64,000 nucleotides of DNA from assembly GCF_000428065.1 (NCBI RefSeq), contig NZ_ATZF01000015.1, forward strand, positions 155-64,154, written 5' to 3'. Shown here piece after piece: positions 56,103 to 64,000 of this stretch. The position numbers were made by a program, and so were the translations under genes. Origin of the DNA: Shimazuella kribbensis DSM 45090. GTDB taxonomy: Bacteria > Bacillota > Bacilli > Thermoactinomycetales > Thermoactinomycetaceae. The stretch's first letter is position 1; each line of letters begins with the position of its first letter. The notes beneath the pieces were generated by a model. It did no database searches. It was given only the letters and a program-made list of their open reading frames with translations, and was not told the DNA's origin.

Positions 56103-57290
56103 ATGGGGTACTATAGTGGCAATTTCTACAATAATAATCAACAACCAAAACGCCGATCACCTATTTTATTATGTCTTGTCTCCGCTATTATCGGTGGTCT
56201 GATAACACTTCTATTTGTACCGTTACTCAATAGAATAGGTTATTTTGATAATACAGAGCAACAACCACAAGATATAATCAATCCATATACAACAAGCAAA
56301 ACAACCAGTGTAAAAGTTAATTCACAGATAACGGAAGCAGTAAATAAGGTGAGTTCGGCAGTTGTCGGAGTGGAGAATATCGGCAGCTCAGATGATCCTT
56401 TTAGTTCCGCAAATGTAAAACAAGGAACAGGTTCCGGGATTATATTCCAAAGAAATGGAAGTAAAGCGCTTGTTGTAACGAACTTCCACGTAATTGAAGG
56501 AAATAAAAAGGTACAAGTAGTAGTCCCACTTAGTAATGATAAATCCAAAACAGTACAAGCAAAAGTATTGGGTTATGATCGAATTACTGATTTAGCAGTA
56601 CTAGAGATCAATTCAGCAGGAGTAACAGAAGTAGCACAGTTCGGAAACTCTGACACGCTACAAGCAGGAGAACCTGCAATCGCAATTGGTAATCCATTAG
56701 GACCCCAATTTTCTCAATCTGTAACAGTAGGTGTAATCAGCTCACCCAAACGTACGATTGATGTAACGGAAACAACCTCAACGGATGTTATTCAAACGGA
56801 TGCTGCAATTAACCCAGGTAACAGTGGTGGTGCTTTGGTAAACGCAGCAGGACAAGTAATCGGAATCAACAGTCTGAAGATAGCCGAAAGTGGAGTAGAA
56901 GGTTTAGGATTTGCTATTCCTGCAAATGATGCTCAACCTGTAATCCAACAACTAATCCGAAAAGGTCATGTACCACGTCCCTATTTAGGTGTACAACTCT
57001 ACGATTTACAAGAGATGCTACCATCAGCATGGGAAGAGTTAAAATTACCTTCTGCTGTACAGACTGGCGTACTAATAAAAACAGTTGATGTTAATACACC
57101 TGCTGCACGCGCTGGAGTTAAATCACGTGACGTTATCGTAAAGATCGATAATCAAGCTATTTCCAACAGCTCTGAACTGCGTAAGTATCTCTATAAGAAA
57201 AAAATAGGTGATACTGTCCAATTAACGATGTATCGGAACGGGAAACAAACTACCGTATCCGTAACACTTGCGGAAAGCCCTCGATCCTAA
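56103..57290 (+). CDS. htrC: HtrA-like serine protease with PDZ domain
   Basis: 395 residues from ATG 56103 (AAGGGGGGAATCTTT). Membrane anchor at ~20-42, trypsin-like domain with catalytic His in VVTNFHVIEG, Asp in RITDLAVLEI and Ser in NPGNSGGAL, then one PDZ domain (RPYLGVQLYD to the end). The last gene of the wal block in Bacillus is HtrC (YyxA), an envelope quality-control protease; the symbol rests on that position. Confidence 0.92.
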   Translation: MGYYSGNFYNNNQQPKRRSPILLCLVSAIIGGLITLLFVPLLNRIGYFDNTEQQPQDIINPYTTSKTTSVKVNSQITEAVNKVSSAVVGVENIGSSDDPFSSANVKQGTGSGIIFQRNGSKALVVTNFHVIEGNKKVQVVVPLSNDKSKTVQAKVLGYDRITDLAVLEINSAGVTEVAQFGNSDTLQAGEPAIAIGNPLGPQFSQSVTVGVISSPKRTIDVTETTSTDVIQTDAAINPGNSGGALVNAAGQVIGINSLKIAESGVEGLGFAIPANDAQPVIQQLIRKGHVPRPYLGVQLYDLQEMLPSAWEELKLPSAVQTGVLIKTVDVNTPAARAGVKSRDVIVKIDNQAISNSSELRKYLYKKKIGDTVQLTMYRNGKQTTVSVTLAESPRS

Positions 57291-57332
57291 AAACAATTTA
57301 GATAGAATGAAGAACTTTGATTGAAAGAATCC

Positions 57333-57357
57333 AAGAACTGGGTTCTTTTTTTTTATT
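57333..57357 (+). terminator. Terminator of htrC / wal operon
   Basis: AAGAA-CC and GG-TTCTT pair, followed by nine T's. Between here and 57619 the only feature seen is the ECF-type promoter at 57477-57505. Confidence 0.7.
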
Positions 57358-57476
57358 TCATTTCGATAGACTTATCTGTAAAGTACTTCTATCATTGCAT
57401 CACATTTTGACCTTTTCCTTTTTTCTTGTTCTTCAGATGACAATTAGAATATTTTTTTAAAAAAATATTTCGGATG

Positions 57477-57505
57477 TGTCGATTTTGGCTTGAATAGATC
57501 GTCGT
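57477..57505 (+). promoter_or_regulatory. ECF42-type promoter 1
   Basis: TGTCGA (57477-57482), 17 bases, CGTCGT (57500-57505), upstream of the hydrolase-DUF998 operon. The same motif with the same spacing occurs at 59231 and 61035. ECF42 sigma factors are known to read TGTCGA / CG(A/T)C-type promoters. Confidence 0.8.
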
Positions 57506-57618
57506 TCTAATAAAGAGGACAAAAAAGATCAAAGTGATTCTCATTTTAAGCGACAACATGGGAAGAACTACAGCACATTATTTTCTTATCTAACCACTAA
57601 ACCAAAGGAGATAGACAG

Positions 57619-58422
57619 ATGAACTCATTCATTTCAAAAGATGGTACCAAAATAGCCTATGACAAAATCGGGGAAGGACCTGCACTCATATTGATCGGTG
57701 GTGCATTTAGCTATCGAAAATTTCCAGGGATGGTGCAGTTGGCAAATTCATTATCCAAACATTTTACAGTGTACAACTATGATCGTCGTGGTCGAGGTGA
57801 TAGTGATGACAAACCTGCTTATCATATCGATCGGGAAATAGAAGATCTTGAAGCACTAATTGAGGTAGCAGGTGGTTCTTCTCATGTTTGGGCATTATCT
57901 GCTGGGGCAGTTCTAGCCTTACGGGCAGCCGCCAGAGGGGTAAACATTGAAAAATTAGCTCTGCATGAACCTCCATTTGTAGTAGACAATCAAGGACACC
58001 AACCCCCAAAAAACTTTGTGATACAGGTGAAAGAACTTATCGATGCTAATCGTAAAGCTGAAACAATCAAGTACTTTATGACAAAAGGTATGGGTGCCCC
58101 TTCCTTTGTTGTGCATATGATGCGTTTTATGCCAGAGGTGTGGTCTAAACTCATGGCTGTTGCACACACTCTTCCTTATGATGCGGCTATAATGGATGGT
58201 TATATGGACGGAAAACCACTTTCTGCAAATACATGGAGTTCCGTTACCATGCCAACTTTGGTACTTGAAGGCACAAAAAGCCCTGTAAGGCTAAGACATG
58301 GTGCACAAGCAATCACGGACGTACTCCCAAATGCAAAACTTGTTAGTAAAAAGGGATTTGATCATACGAAGAAACTGCATACTGACTTAATTGCATCCGA
58401 ACTCACAGCATTTTTTATGTGA
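57619..58422 (+). CDS. Alpha/beta-hydrolase
   Basis: 267 residues, AAAGGAG upstream. Fold landmarks: ILIGGAFS (oxyanion region), YDRRGRGDS, and the nucleophile elbow WALSAGA in which the first Gly of GxSxG is Ala; a late Asp and His (KGFDHTKKL). Substrate unknown. It carries an ECF42-type promoter and is followed after 51 bases by the DUF998 gene, so it belongs to the predicted ECF42 regulon. Confidence 0.85.
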   Translation: MNSFISKDGTKIAYDKIGEGPALILIGGAFSYRKFPGMVQLANSLSKHFTVYNYDRRGRGDSDDKPAYHIDREIEDLEALIEVAGGSSHVWALSAGAVLALRAAARGVNIEKLALHEPPFVVDNQGHQPPKNFVIQVKELIDANRKAETIKYFMTKGMGAPSFVVHMMRFMPEVWSKLMAVAHTLPYDAAIMDGYMDGKPLSANTWSSVTMPTLVLEGTKSPVRLRHGAQAITDVLPNAKLVSKKGFDHTKKLHTDLIASELTAFFM

Positions 58423-58473
58423 ACCACAACGAAAAAGTACACAAATTAGGGAACGAGGAAAGGATCGATACAA

Positions 58474-59127
58474 ATGAAAAAGGAAAAAACAAATAAAAAT
58501 AGGATACCATTACTGCTAGTTTGTGGGGTTATATCAGCACCATTTTTCTTCATCCTATCTATCATTCAAATATTCACTCGTGCAGGATTTGATATTAGAC
58601 GTCATGCTATCAGCACCTTAACTTTAGGTGATATGGGATGGATTCAAAGTGCAAATTTTATTATCACTGGGTTACTAGCTATAGCAGCGTCTATCGGAAT
58701 ACGTTATTTCTTAAATGGCGATAAAGGTGGCACTTGGGGACCCATCCTCATTGGAGTATATGGTTTGGGCATGATATTAGCTGGTGTATGTAAACCTGAT
58801 CCTGGGCTTGGTTTCCCTTCTGGTGCCCCTGAAGGTGCGCCAACATCAATGAGTATTCCAGCAGCTATACATTCGTTCGCATTTTTCATCGCTTTCCTCT
58901 GTCTGATTGCAGCATGTTTTGTTTTAGCAAGACGATTTTCGAAGGAAAGGAAACAAGGATGGAGAATCTACTGCATTGCAACAGGTATCCTTGCACCACT
59001 ACTCATTATTTTGGGAATGAGTCTGGGTACATGGATTGGGGTTATTATGGGATTAGCAGGGATGATTGCCTTTGGATGGGTTTCTGCTCTTTCTGGTCAT
59101 ATACAAGGAAAACTTTCTAGGGTATAA
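58474..59127 (+). CDS. DUF998 membrane protein
   Basis: 217 residues, six hydrophobic segments. RRHAISTLTLGDMGWIQ near residue 47 and the GVCKPDPGLGFP(S)GAP loop are the DUF998 signature. Function unknown. AACGAGGAAAGG lies upstream; co-transcribed with the hydrolase. Confidence 0.85.
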   Translation: MKKEKTNKNRIPLLLVCGVISAPFFFILSIIQIFTRAGFDIRRHAISTLTLGDMGWIQSANFIITGLLAIAASIGIRYFLNGDKGGTWGPILIGVYGLGMILAGVCKPDPGLGFPSGAPEGAPTSMSIPAAIHSFAFFIAFLCLIAACFVLARRFSKERKQGWRIYCIATGILAPLLIILGMSLGTWIGVIMGLAGMIAFGWVSALSGHIQGKLSRV

Positions 59128-59230
59128 ATCCATTTGTCTCGTTTAATAAATGTAAATTTATATTTCAAAATAGATTATTATGATTATATATAATAATATT
59201 CTATATATAAAAACTAAAAATAATTTCCAA

Positions 59231-59259
59231 TGTCGATTTTATTTGAATTCGTTCGTTGT
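59231..59259 (+). promoter_or_regulatory. ECF42-type promoter 2 (autoregulatory)
   Basis: TGTCGA (59231-59236), 17 bases, CGTTGT (59254-59259), upstream of the yciI-like/sigma gene pair, so the sigma factor should drive its own operon. Confidence 0.78.
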
Positions 59260-59335
59260 ACAAGTGAAGGTTAGATGAAATAGAGATAGTTAGATTCTAT
59301 ATTGGAATTTAACATTATTCTGGGAGGAATACAAA

Positions 59336-59770
59336 ATGAGATTTATGTTGATTGTGAAAGCTACTATCGATTCAGAGGCAGGCAAGATGCCCAGCAAAGA
59401 ACTTATCGATGCCATGCAAAAATATAATGAGGAATTGGTGAAAGCTGGAGTTTTGCTTGCTGCTGATGGATTGCAACCAAGCTCAAACGGGATTCGAATT
59501 TCCTATCCTGAACCTGGTGGAAAACCAAAGATTATAGATGGACCATTTACCGAAGCCAAAGAAATGATCGCAGGATATACTTTAATTGAAGTAAAATCCA
59601 GAGAAGAGGCTATTGAATGGGCCTTACGTATGCCAGATCCTCATGGCTTTGGACAAGGTGAAATTGAACTCAGACAAGTTTCTGAAATAGAGGATTTAAC
59701 AAATGATTTCGAATGGATCGAGAAAGAAACACTCCTTCGAGAAAAGGTAGAGGAGAAAACGAAATCGTGA
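59336..59770 (+). CDS. YciI/DGPF-family partner of the sigma factor
   Basis: 144 residues. IDGPFTEAKEMIAGY is the DGPF motif that names the family; EEAIEWALRMPDPHG completes the fold. DGPF proteins always accompany ECF42 sigma factors and are thought to modulate them or to be their targets. GGGAGG upstream. Its stop overlaps the sigma gene start by 4 bases. Confidence 0.88.
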   Translation: MRFMLIVKATIDSEAGKMPSKELIDAMQKYNEELVKAGVLLAADGLQPSSNGIRISYPEPGGKPKIIDGPFTEAKEMIAGYTLIEVKSREEAIEWALRMPDPHGFGQGEIELRQVSEIEDLTNDFEWIEKETLLREKVEEKTKS

Positions 59771-61017
59771 CCTTATCTGAAACCCATCGAACCATTGATG
59801 CAATATGGCGAATCGAATCTGCAAAGCTTGTCGCTGCCTTAACACGAATGGTTCGTGATTTGAGTCTTGCTGAAGATTTCGCCCAAGATGCTTTGGTAAT
59901 TGCCCTTGATCATTGGCCCAAGACAGGAATTCCAGATAATCCAGGCGCTTGGTTGATGACAACAGCAAAGCGAAGGGCAATCGATCATATGCGAAGAAGA
60001 AAACGGCAAGATCAAAAGTATATCGAAATCGCTCAACATATCGATATGTTTACAGAAGATCATATTTTTGATGGGGAGATAGGAGACGATCTCCTTCGTC
60101 TCCTATTCATGACCTGTCATCCCGTTTTATCTCAGGACGCAAGAGTCGCTTTGACTCTTCGGTTGTTATGCGGGCTTACCACCGATGAAATCGCCCGTTC
60201 TTTTCTCACCTCTGAATCAACAATCGCCCAACGTATTGTACGTGCTAAAAAGACGCTGAACACCAAAAAAGTGCCATTTGAAGTACCTACCGGAGCAAAT
60301 CTCCAAGTTCGTCTGTCTACCGTGCTCGAAGTAATTTACCTTATGTTCAATGAAGGATATTCCGCAACCTCTGGAGATCACTTGATTCGCCCTTTGTTAT
60401 GTCAAGAAGCACTGAGATTGGGTCGGGTACTAGCCGAAGTGGCTTCTGATGAACCAGAAATTCACGGATTGGTAGCCTTGATGGAGATCCAATCTTCGAG
60501 ACTGAAGGCTCGAATTAACGCGGAAGGAGAGCCTATCCTACTCGCAAATCAAAATCGAGTTCAGTGGGATCGATTGCTGATTCAACGTGGATTGGCAGCA
60601 TTAGGGCGTAGTCAGAAACTTGGCCGAACACTTGGGCCATACTCGTTACAGGCCGCAATTGCAGCTTGTCATGCAGAAGCTCCAACCGTACAAGAGACCA
60701 ACTGGCCTCGAATCGCTGCTCTTTACGAAGCGTTATTTAGGGTCATGCCTTCTCCGATTGTGGAATTAAATCGTGCTGTTGCCATATCCATGGCATTTGG
60801 GCCAGCCTTTGGGTTGCAAATCGTAGATGAATTAAATGCTAACCCTTCTTTAAAAAATTATCATCTGCTACCTAGCGTACGTGGTGATCTTCTCGTTAAA
60901 TTAGGTCGATTCGAGGAAGCCTATGCTGCATTTAAACGAGCAGCATCCTTGACCCATAATGAGCGGGAACGTGAGCTTTACCTGCTTCGAGCAAGTGAAT
61001 GTAAAACGGATTCATAA
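59767..61017 (+). CDS. ECF42-group RNA polymerase sigma factor with TPR-like C-terminal extension
   Basis: 416 residues from GTG 59767 (AGAGGAG upstream). Sigma regions 2 (LAEDFAQDALVIALDHWP, AWLMTTAKRRAIDHMRRR) and 4 (LRLLCGLTTDEIARSFLTSESTIAQRIVRAKK) are followed by a long extension (DUF6596 plus helical repeats such as GDLLVKLGRFEEAYAAFKRA), which identifies group ECF42. No anti-sigma factor is adjacent; the extension is needed for activity in studied members. Three copies of its probable target promoter lie within 3.6 kb. Confidence 0.9.
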   Translation: MTLSETHRTIDAIWRIESAKLVAALTRMVRDLSLAEDFAQDALVIALDHWPKTGIPDNPGAWLMTTAKRRAIDHMRRRKRQDQKYIEIAQHIDMFTEDHIFDGEIGDDLLRLLFMTCHPVLSQDARVALTLRLLCGLTTDEIARSFLTSESTIAQRIVRAKKTLNTKKVPFEVPTGANLQVRLSTVLEVIYLMFNEGYSATSGDHLIRPLLCQEALRLGRVLAEVASDEPEIHGLVALMEIQSSRLKARINAEGEPILLANQNRVQWDRLLIQRGLAALGRSQKLGRTLGPYSLQAAIAACHAEAPTVQETNWPRIAALYEALFRVMPSPIVELNRAVAISMAFGPAFGLQIVDELNANPSLKNYHLLPSVRGDLLVKLGRFEEAYAAFKRAASLTHNERERELYLLRASECKTDS

Positions 61018-61034
61018 ATTAATTTTTTTCACGA

Positions 61035-61063
61035 TGTCGATTATTTGATTCCCTATTCGTCGT
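61035..61063 (+). promoter_or_regulatory. ECF42-type promoter 3
   Basis: TGTCGA (61035-61040), 17 bases, CGTCGT (61058-61063), upstream of the second YciI-like gene. Confidence 0.8.
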
Positions 61064-61122
61064 AATAATAAAGGGAGATTTCAGTAGCTGTTTGTATCTT
61101 TCTTATTAGGAGGGGAATCAAA

Positions 61123-61578
61123 ATGCAATATATCATAATGGTTAGCGCTACCGAATACTCGGAAGCTGGAGTAAAACATTGTAAAGAATACAGCAATGCT
61201 ATTAATAGGTACAGAGATTCTTTAGACAAGGCTGGTGTACTCCTTGTCACAGAAGAACTCCAACCTAGCGGAACAGGTATAAAAATATCCTACTCACACC
61301 ATGACGAAAAACCGGGGATAAAAGCTGGACCTTTCTCCATAGATGCTATGAACATGGCCGAATATACCTTGATTCAAGTTTATACAGAGGAAGAAGCACT
61401 CCATTGGGCACTTCAGATGCCGGTACCTGAAGGGCGAGGAAAATTTGAAATCGAACTACGAAAACTCAAAGACCATTCATCGTCTATCATAAAACCTCTA
61501 GGACAAGCATTGGAAACAGATTTAGTGGAACAACTGAACATGTTAAAAAACAGAAAACATCTGGAGGAATCACAATGA
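61123..61578 (+). CDS. Second YciI-family protein
   Basis: 151 residues, AGGAGGGGAATCAAA upstream. Same layout as the protein at 59336 (SAGVLLVTEELQPSG-like segment, KAGPFSIDAMN in place of the DGPF motif, EEALHWALQMP), so a diverged paralogue. It has its own ECF42-type promoter and overlaps the DUF1801 gene by 4 bases. Confidence 0.82.
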   Translation: MQYIIMVSATEYSEAGVKHCKEYSNAINRYRDSLDKAGVLLVTEELQPSGTGIKISYSHHDEKPGIKAGPFSIDAMNMAEYTLIQVYTEEEALHWALQMPVPEGRGKFEIELRKLKDHSSSIIKPLGQALETDLVEQLNMLKNRKHLEESQ

Positions 61579-61931
61579 ATCAAGAAATTACTTCCTATAT
61601 CCAGAACATAGGTGTTACATGGCAAGTGGAGATTTGTAACCAAATACGTCAATTGATCCATCAAGAAATTGGAGAAATAGAGGAGCAAATAAAATACAAA
61701 CAGGCATTTTACTCCTTAAAAGATAAACAAGTATGTGTTTTCTTCCCTGCAAAAAACTGGATTAACATCACTCTTTTTCATGCGGAAAATTTAGAAGGTC
61801 CTCCTGGATTCTTCGAAAAAAGTGCAAAACCTGAACGTAAATCGATTAAAATAAAACAAGATACAGATTTCATTTATGATCTCTTGGCAAAACACTTAAA
61901 ACAAATTGCACAAAACATCACCATAACTTGA
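61575..61931 (+). CDS. DUF1801 (YdhG-like) protein
   Basis: 118 residues, GGAGGAATCACA upstream. The IEEQIKYKQAFYSLKDKQVCVFFPAKNWINITLF segment is the DUF1801 core; function unknown. It is the last gene of the third ECF42-type operon; DUF1801 and YciI genes are frequent neighbours of such sigma factors. Confidence 0.78.
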   Translation: MNQEITSYIQNIGVTWQVEICNQIRQLIHQEIGEIEEQIKYKQAFYSLKDKQVCVFFPAKNWINITLFHAENLEGPPGFFEKSAKPERKSIKIKQDTDFIYDLLAKHLKQIAQNITIT

Positions 61932-62085
61932 TAAATTCTATAGAACTAGATTAAAATTGGTTCATGAAAATAGGATGAAATCCACGTTTTATATGGATAA
62001 TTATAGACATAATAATGGAAAAGCTTTAAGCTAAAAATGTTTTGCATTTCTTGCAGAGCATTTTTTGGTAGGAGGGAAAACGAAA

Positions 62086-62271
62086 ATGATGTACGCATGT
62101 GAAGAACATATCGATTATGTGATGGAGGACTTTATTGATCAATATGAAGTAGCACCAACAATGGAGATAATAGAAGAAACAGAACTTAAAGTCTGTGTTT
62201 GGTGTAAAAAAACTGCTACATATAAACTGTCAATAGAAGAAGAATCGGAGGCGGCCAGCCTTGCAGATTAA
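62086..62271 (+). CDS. yyzF: CxxH/CxxC protein YyzF
   Basis: 61 residues from ATG 62086 (AGGAGGGAAAACGAA). CEEH near the start and CVWCK near the end are the motif pair of this small family, always found in front of rlmH. It overlaps rlmH by 11 bases. Confidence 0.88.
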   Translation: MMYACEEHIDYVMEDFIDQYEVAPTMEIIEETELKVCVWCKKTATYKLSIEEESEAASLAD

Positions 62272-62722
62272 TATCGTCGCGGTAGGTAATATAAAAGAAA
62301 AATTTTTAAAAGACGCTTGTGGTGAGTATCTAAAAAGATTACAAGCATATGCCAAAATAACAATTATCGAGGTGGAAGAAGAAAACAAAGGAAACACAAC
62401 GACTCGGCAACAAAAAGAGGGAGAGAAAATTTTAAAGAAAATCGCCAAGGATAGTTACACCATCATCCTTGCGATTAAAGGCAAAAGTTTCTCTTCTGAA
62501 AAATTTGCTGATAAAATCAATCAACTGGCCATCTATGGAAATAGCCACCTCACCTTTATCATTGGAGGCTCCGATGGCTTATCACCTGAAGTCATGCAAA
62601 AAGCGGACCTTAGCCTTTCATTCTCAGAAATGACCTTCCCACATCAACTCATGCGTGTATTTTTATTGGAACAAATCTATCGTGCATATAAGATCATTCG
62701 GGGCGAACACTACCACAAATAA
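62261..62722 (+). CDS. rlmH: 23S rRNA (pseudouridine1915-N3)-methyltransferase
   Basis: 153 residues from TTG 62261 (GGAGG upstream). SPOUT fold with FIIGGSDGLS and LMRVFLLEQIYRAYKIIRGEHYHK-type C-terminal knot. It methylates pseudouridine 1915 in helix 69 of 23S rRNA. Its place after the wal operon is conserved in Bacillales. Confidence 0.96.
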   Translation: MQINIVAVGNIKEKFLKDACGEYLKRLQAYAKITIIEVEEENKGNTTTRQQKEGEKILKKIAKDSYTIILAIKGKSFSSEKFADKINQLAIYGNSHLTFIIGGSDGLSPEVMQKADLSLSFSEMTFPHQLMRVFLLEQIYRAYKIIRGEHYHK

Positions 62723-62769
62723 GATCTCCAAAACCTTCTAATCTTGTTTTCAATTGTTTTAAAATTACA

Positions 62770-63048
62770 TTATCCTTTATCACCATCGAAAAATTTCCGA
62801 ACTACTGGACCATATTGCACAATTATCTTTTTTAAGACTTCTTCGTCACCAAAATACATTTTTTGTCTTTCTTTAATTAATGATTCTAGTTCAGTTTCAT
62901 GTTTTTCTATGGAACTTTCTTTTCCTCCCTCTTCTTTTAACCGATGAATAAGACGTCTTTTATCAGATAATATTTCTGCAATTATTTCTATCGCAATTTC
63001 TAATCTTACTCCTTCAGGAATTTCTTCAAATTTTCTTTGAATAGCCAT
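62770..63048 (-). CDS. Small charged helical protein, unknown
   Basis: 92 residues from ATG 63048 (AAGGAGG seven bases upstream). Almost entirely helical and charged (IAIEIIAEILSDKRRLIHRL, ESSIEKHETELESLIKERQK), probably a coiled coil. Family not recognised. Convergent with rlmH. Confidence 0.6.
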   Translation of the reverse strand: MAIQRKFEEIPEGVRLEIAIEIIAEILSDKRRLIHRLKEEGGKESSIEKHETELESLIKERQKMYFGDEEVLKKIIVQYGPVVRKFFDGDKG

Positions 63049-63138
63049 AGACAAACCTCCTTAACTACCATGATATCAAGGGTTATAAAAAAATAGAAAA
63101 TTTATAGTTCCCACCATTTCTGACTAATTTAAAAAGAG

Positions 63139-63409
63139 ACAAAAAACCAGCCTCAAAGACTGGTTTCTTTTTATTTTGGAAATACATCGTTTTTGGAGCC
63201 GGATCATATACGAAAGTAAGTGACCCGGAGTATAACCTGCGCCACCAAGTCATACCGCGAGTTGCCTCGCATCCCGTGGATGAAAAGATTCCCGGAGTCA
63301 GCATGCGGTAAGGGGCAACCCGCAATAAGGAATCCACACACCACGATATAATGTTTAAGATATACTTAAACACTTTATCGTGGTGTGTGATGAATCCCTG
63401 TGCAAGCTA
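63139..63409 (-). ncRNA. Structured non-coding RNA, family not identified
   Basis: A free-standing transcription unit on the minus strand of about 270 bases, with promoter at 63416-63445 and terminator at 63145-63165. It can fold into CACACACCACGATA/TATCGTGGTGTGTG with an inner GTTTAAG/CTTAAAC; TGCGG/CCGCA; CATCC/GGATG; GCGAG-GCAA-CTCGC (GNRA loop); CCGGGTCA/TGATCCGG. GTTGCC in one loop matches GGCAAC in another, a possible pseudoknot. It is not 6S, tmRNA, SRP RNA, RNase P, T-box or a riboswitch that I can recognise; raiA RNA is one candidate to test. The overlapping minus-strand open frame is not a gene. Confidence 0.7.
63145..63165 (-). terminator. Terminator of the non-coding RNA
   Basis: Minus strand AACCAG/CTGGTT with a 9-base loop, then TTTTTTG. 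Confidence 0.85.
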
Positions 63410-63415
63410 AGACTA

Positions 63416-63445
63416 ATTATACTGCAATTCAAAACAATTTTACAA
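63416..63445 (-). promoter_or_regulatory. Promoter of the non-coding RNA
   Basis: Minus strand TTGTAA (63445-63440), 18 bases, TATAAT (63421-63416). Confidence 0.65.
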
Positions 63446-63526
63446 GATACTTAACCATTTTCCAATATCGTAAACATGCATAAAGATTACTATTTTTTTA
63501 AGAGGTAACTCAAACTCAACCTCTCG

Positions 63527-63853
63527 TTACTTCATTAATTTATGCAAAGTGACTAAAAGCTCATCGATTACTTCTTTGTCCCCTTCTTGGAAGCGATCAA
63601 TGACGCAACCTTTCAGATGGTGTTCCAAAAGGAGTTTTCCTACACTGTTTAAAGAAGATTGAATAGAAGAGATTTGATTTAATACATCATCACAATACGT
63701 ATCTCTTTCTATCATTCCTTTTACGCCACGTACTTGCCCTTCAATTCTATTCAGTCTATTTACTAGATTTTTCTTTACTGTATCGGAATGGTGACTCTTG
63801 CGCTCATGTGTATCACAACAATCTGGAGTAAGTACTTCTGCTTGATTATTCAT
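63527..63853 (-). CDS. csoR: CsoR/FrmR-family metal-sensing repressor
   Basis: 108 residues (AGGAGGAGAAAATCG before the ATG). Four-helix DUF156 fold: LVNRLNRIEGQVRGVKGMIE, Cys in DTYCDDVL, then HHLKGC, giving the C-H-C copper ligand set of CsoR. The N-terminal tail has extra CC and HH residues. It represses copper export genes (copZA type), released by Cu(I). Such genes would lie beyond the right edge or elsewhere. Confidence 0.88.
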   Translation of the reverse strand: MNNQAEVLTPDCCDTHERKSHHSDTVKKNLVNRLNRIEGQVRGVKGMIERDTYCDDVLNQISSIQSSLNSVGKLLLEHHLKGCVIDRFQEGDKEVIDELLVTLHKLMK

Positions 63854-63884
63854 TCGATTTTCTCCTCCTAAGCATTAAATTTAA

Positions 63885-63903
63885 TATAGTCCCCTACCCT
63901 ATA
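63885..63903. promoter_or_regulatory. Candidate CsoR operator
   Basis: TATAGTCCCCTACCCTATA: TATAG/CTATA arms around a C/G tract, 31 bases upstream of the csoR start. CsoR-family repressors bind C/G-tract inverted repeats with AT-rich arms, so this is probably an autoregulatory site. Confidence 0.55.
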
Positions 63904-64000
63904 AATAATAGCATAAGGAAAAATAACATAGCAATCCTTTGCATATAGACAACATGTTGATATCATTCAAAGAAAATGATGGTTACTTAATCCATTTGTT

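Noticed and set aside
63083-63373. 96-codon minus-strand frame over the non-coding RNA
   Set aside because: Its start lies inside the RNA hairpin, without a ribosome site, and it passes through the terminator.

Overview
The window looks like chromosome of a low-GC, endospore-forming member of the Bacillales. Evidence is a complete walRK-yycHI-yycJ-htrA-yyzF-rlmH block, spo0M, a YheC/D spore-coat ATP-grasp gene, the ywhD-pbpG-speE-speB-ywiB neighbourhood known from Bacillus, S-box control of methionine genes and classical AGGAGG ribosome sites. A Thermoactinomycetaceae-type relative is possible, but the exact taxon is inference. No tRNA, rRNA or CRISPR array was seen.

Layout. 1-2400: the 5' end of an IS605-type tnpB, an EamA transporter, and a small GC-rich gene whose composition is foreign to its surroundings. 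2400-14.8 kb: a leftward lysine-fermentation operon, kdd-kamA-[P-loop gene]-kamD-kamE-Fe/S membrane oxidoreductase-DinB protein. Within it kamA (lysine 2,3-aminomutase) is split by a 4028-bp element that carries its own large serine recombinase. 14.8-20.9 kb: zinc-ribbon, YjgB-like and amidase genes, small orphan genes, then metA and S-box-controlled metY. 20.9-29.3 kb: a TnpB insertion sequence, spo0M, a VOC protein, then an MFS transporter/M20 amidohydrolase/regulator group disturbed by an ORF-less IS605-like element that holds a large structured RNA. 29.8-31.7 kb: ECF sigma factor plus DUF4179 anti-sigma factor. 31.7-41.0 kb: seven genes of a Tcp/Con-type (Tn916/ICEBs1/pCW3-like) type IV secretion apparatus with no relaxase, integrase or cell-wall hydrolase in the window. 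41.5-50.2 kb: ywiB-speB-speE, pbpG, ywhD, a GGDEF-histidine kinase hybrid, a ribbon-helix-helix protein and yheC/D. 50.3-57.3 kb: the WalRK operon. 57.5-61.9 kb: an ECF42 sigma factor with its YciI partner and two neighbouring operons, all three preceded by the same promoter, TGTCGA-N17-CGTCGT. 62-64 kb: yyzF-rlmH, a small gene, an unidentified structured non-coding RNA with its own promoter and terminator, and a CsoR-type repressor with a candidate operator.

The most interesting system is the kamA-intervening element. The 8-bp core AGTAGGTA occurs at both ends (8613-8620 and 12641-12648). Removing the DNA between the copies rejoins kamA exactly in frame as a 418-residue protein of normal family length, and the joined element ends make a palindromic attP. 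The recombinase start codon lies inside the end of the kamA 5' fragment, and a terminator follows the recombinase. Transcription that enters kamA should therefore express the recombinase but not the downstream kam genes until the element leaves. This resembles the sporulation-controlled skin (sigK) and SPbeta (spsM) rearrangements; I know of no description of it for kamA, though I could not search.
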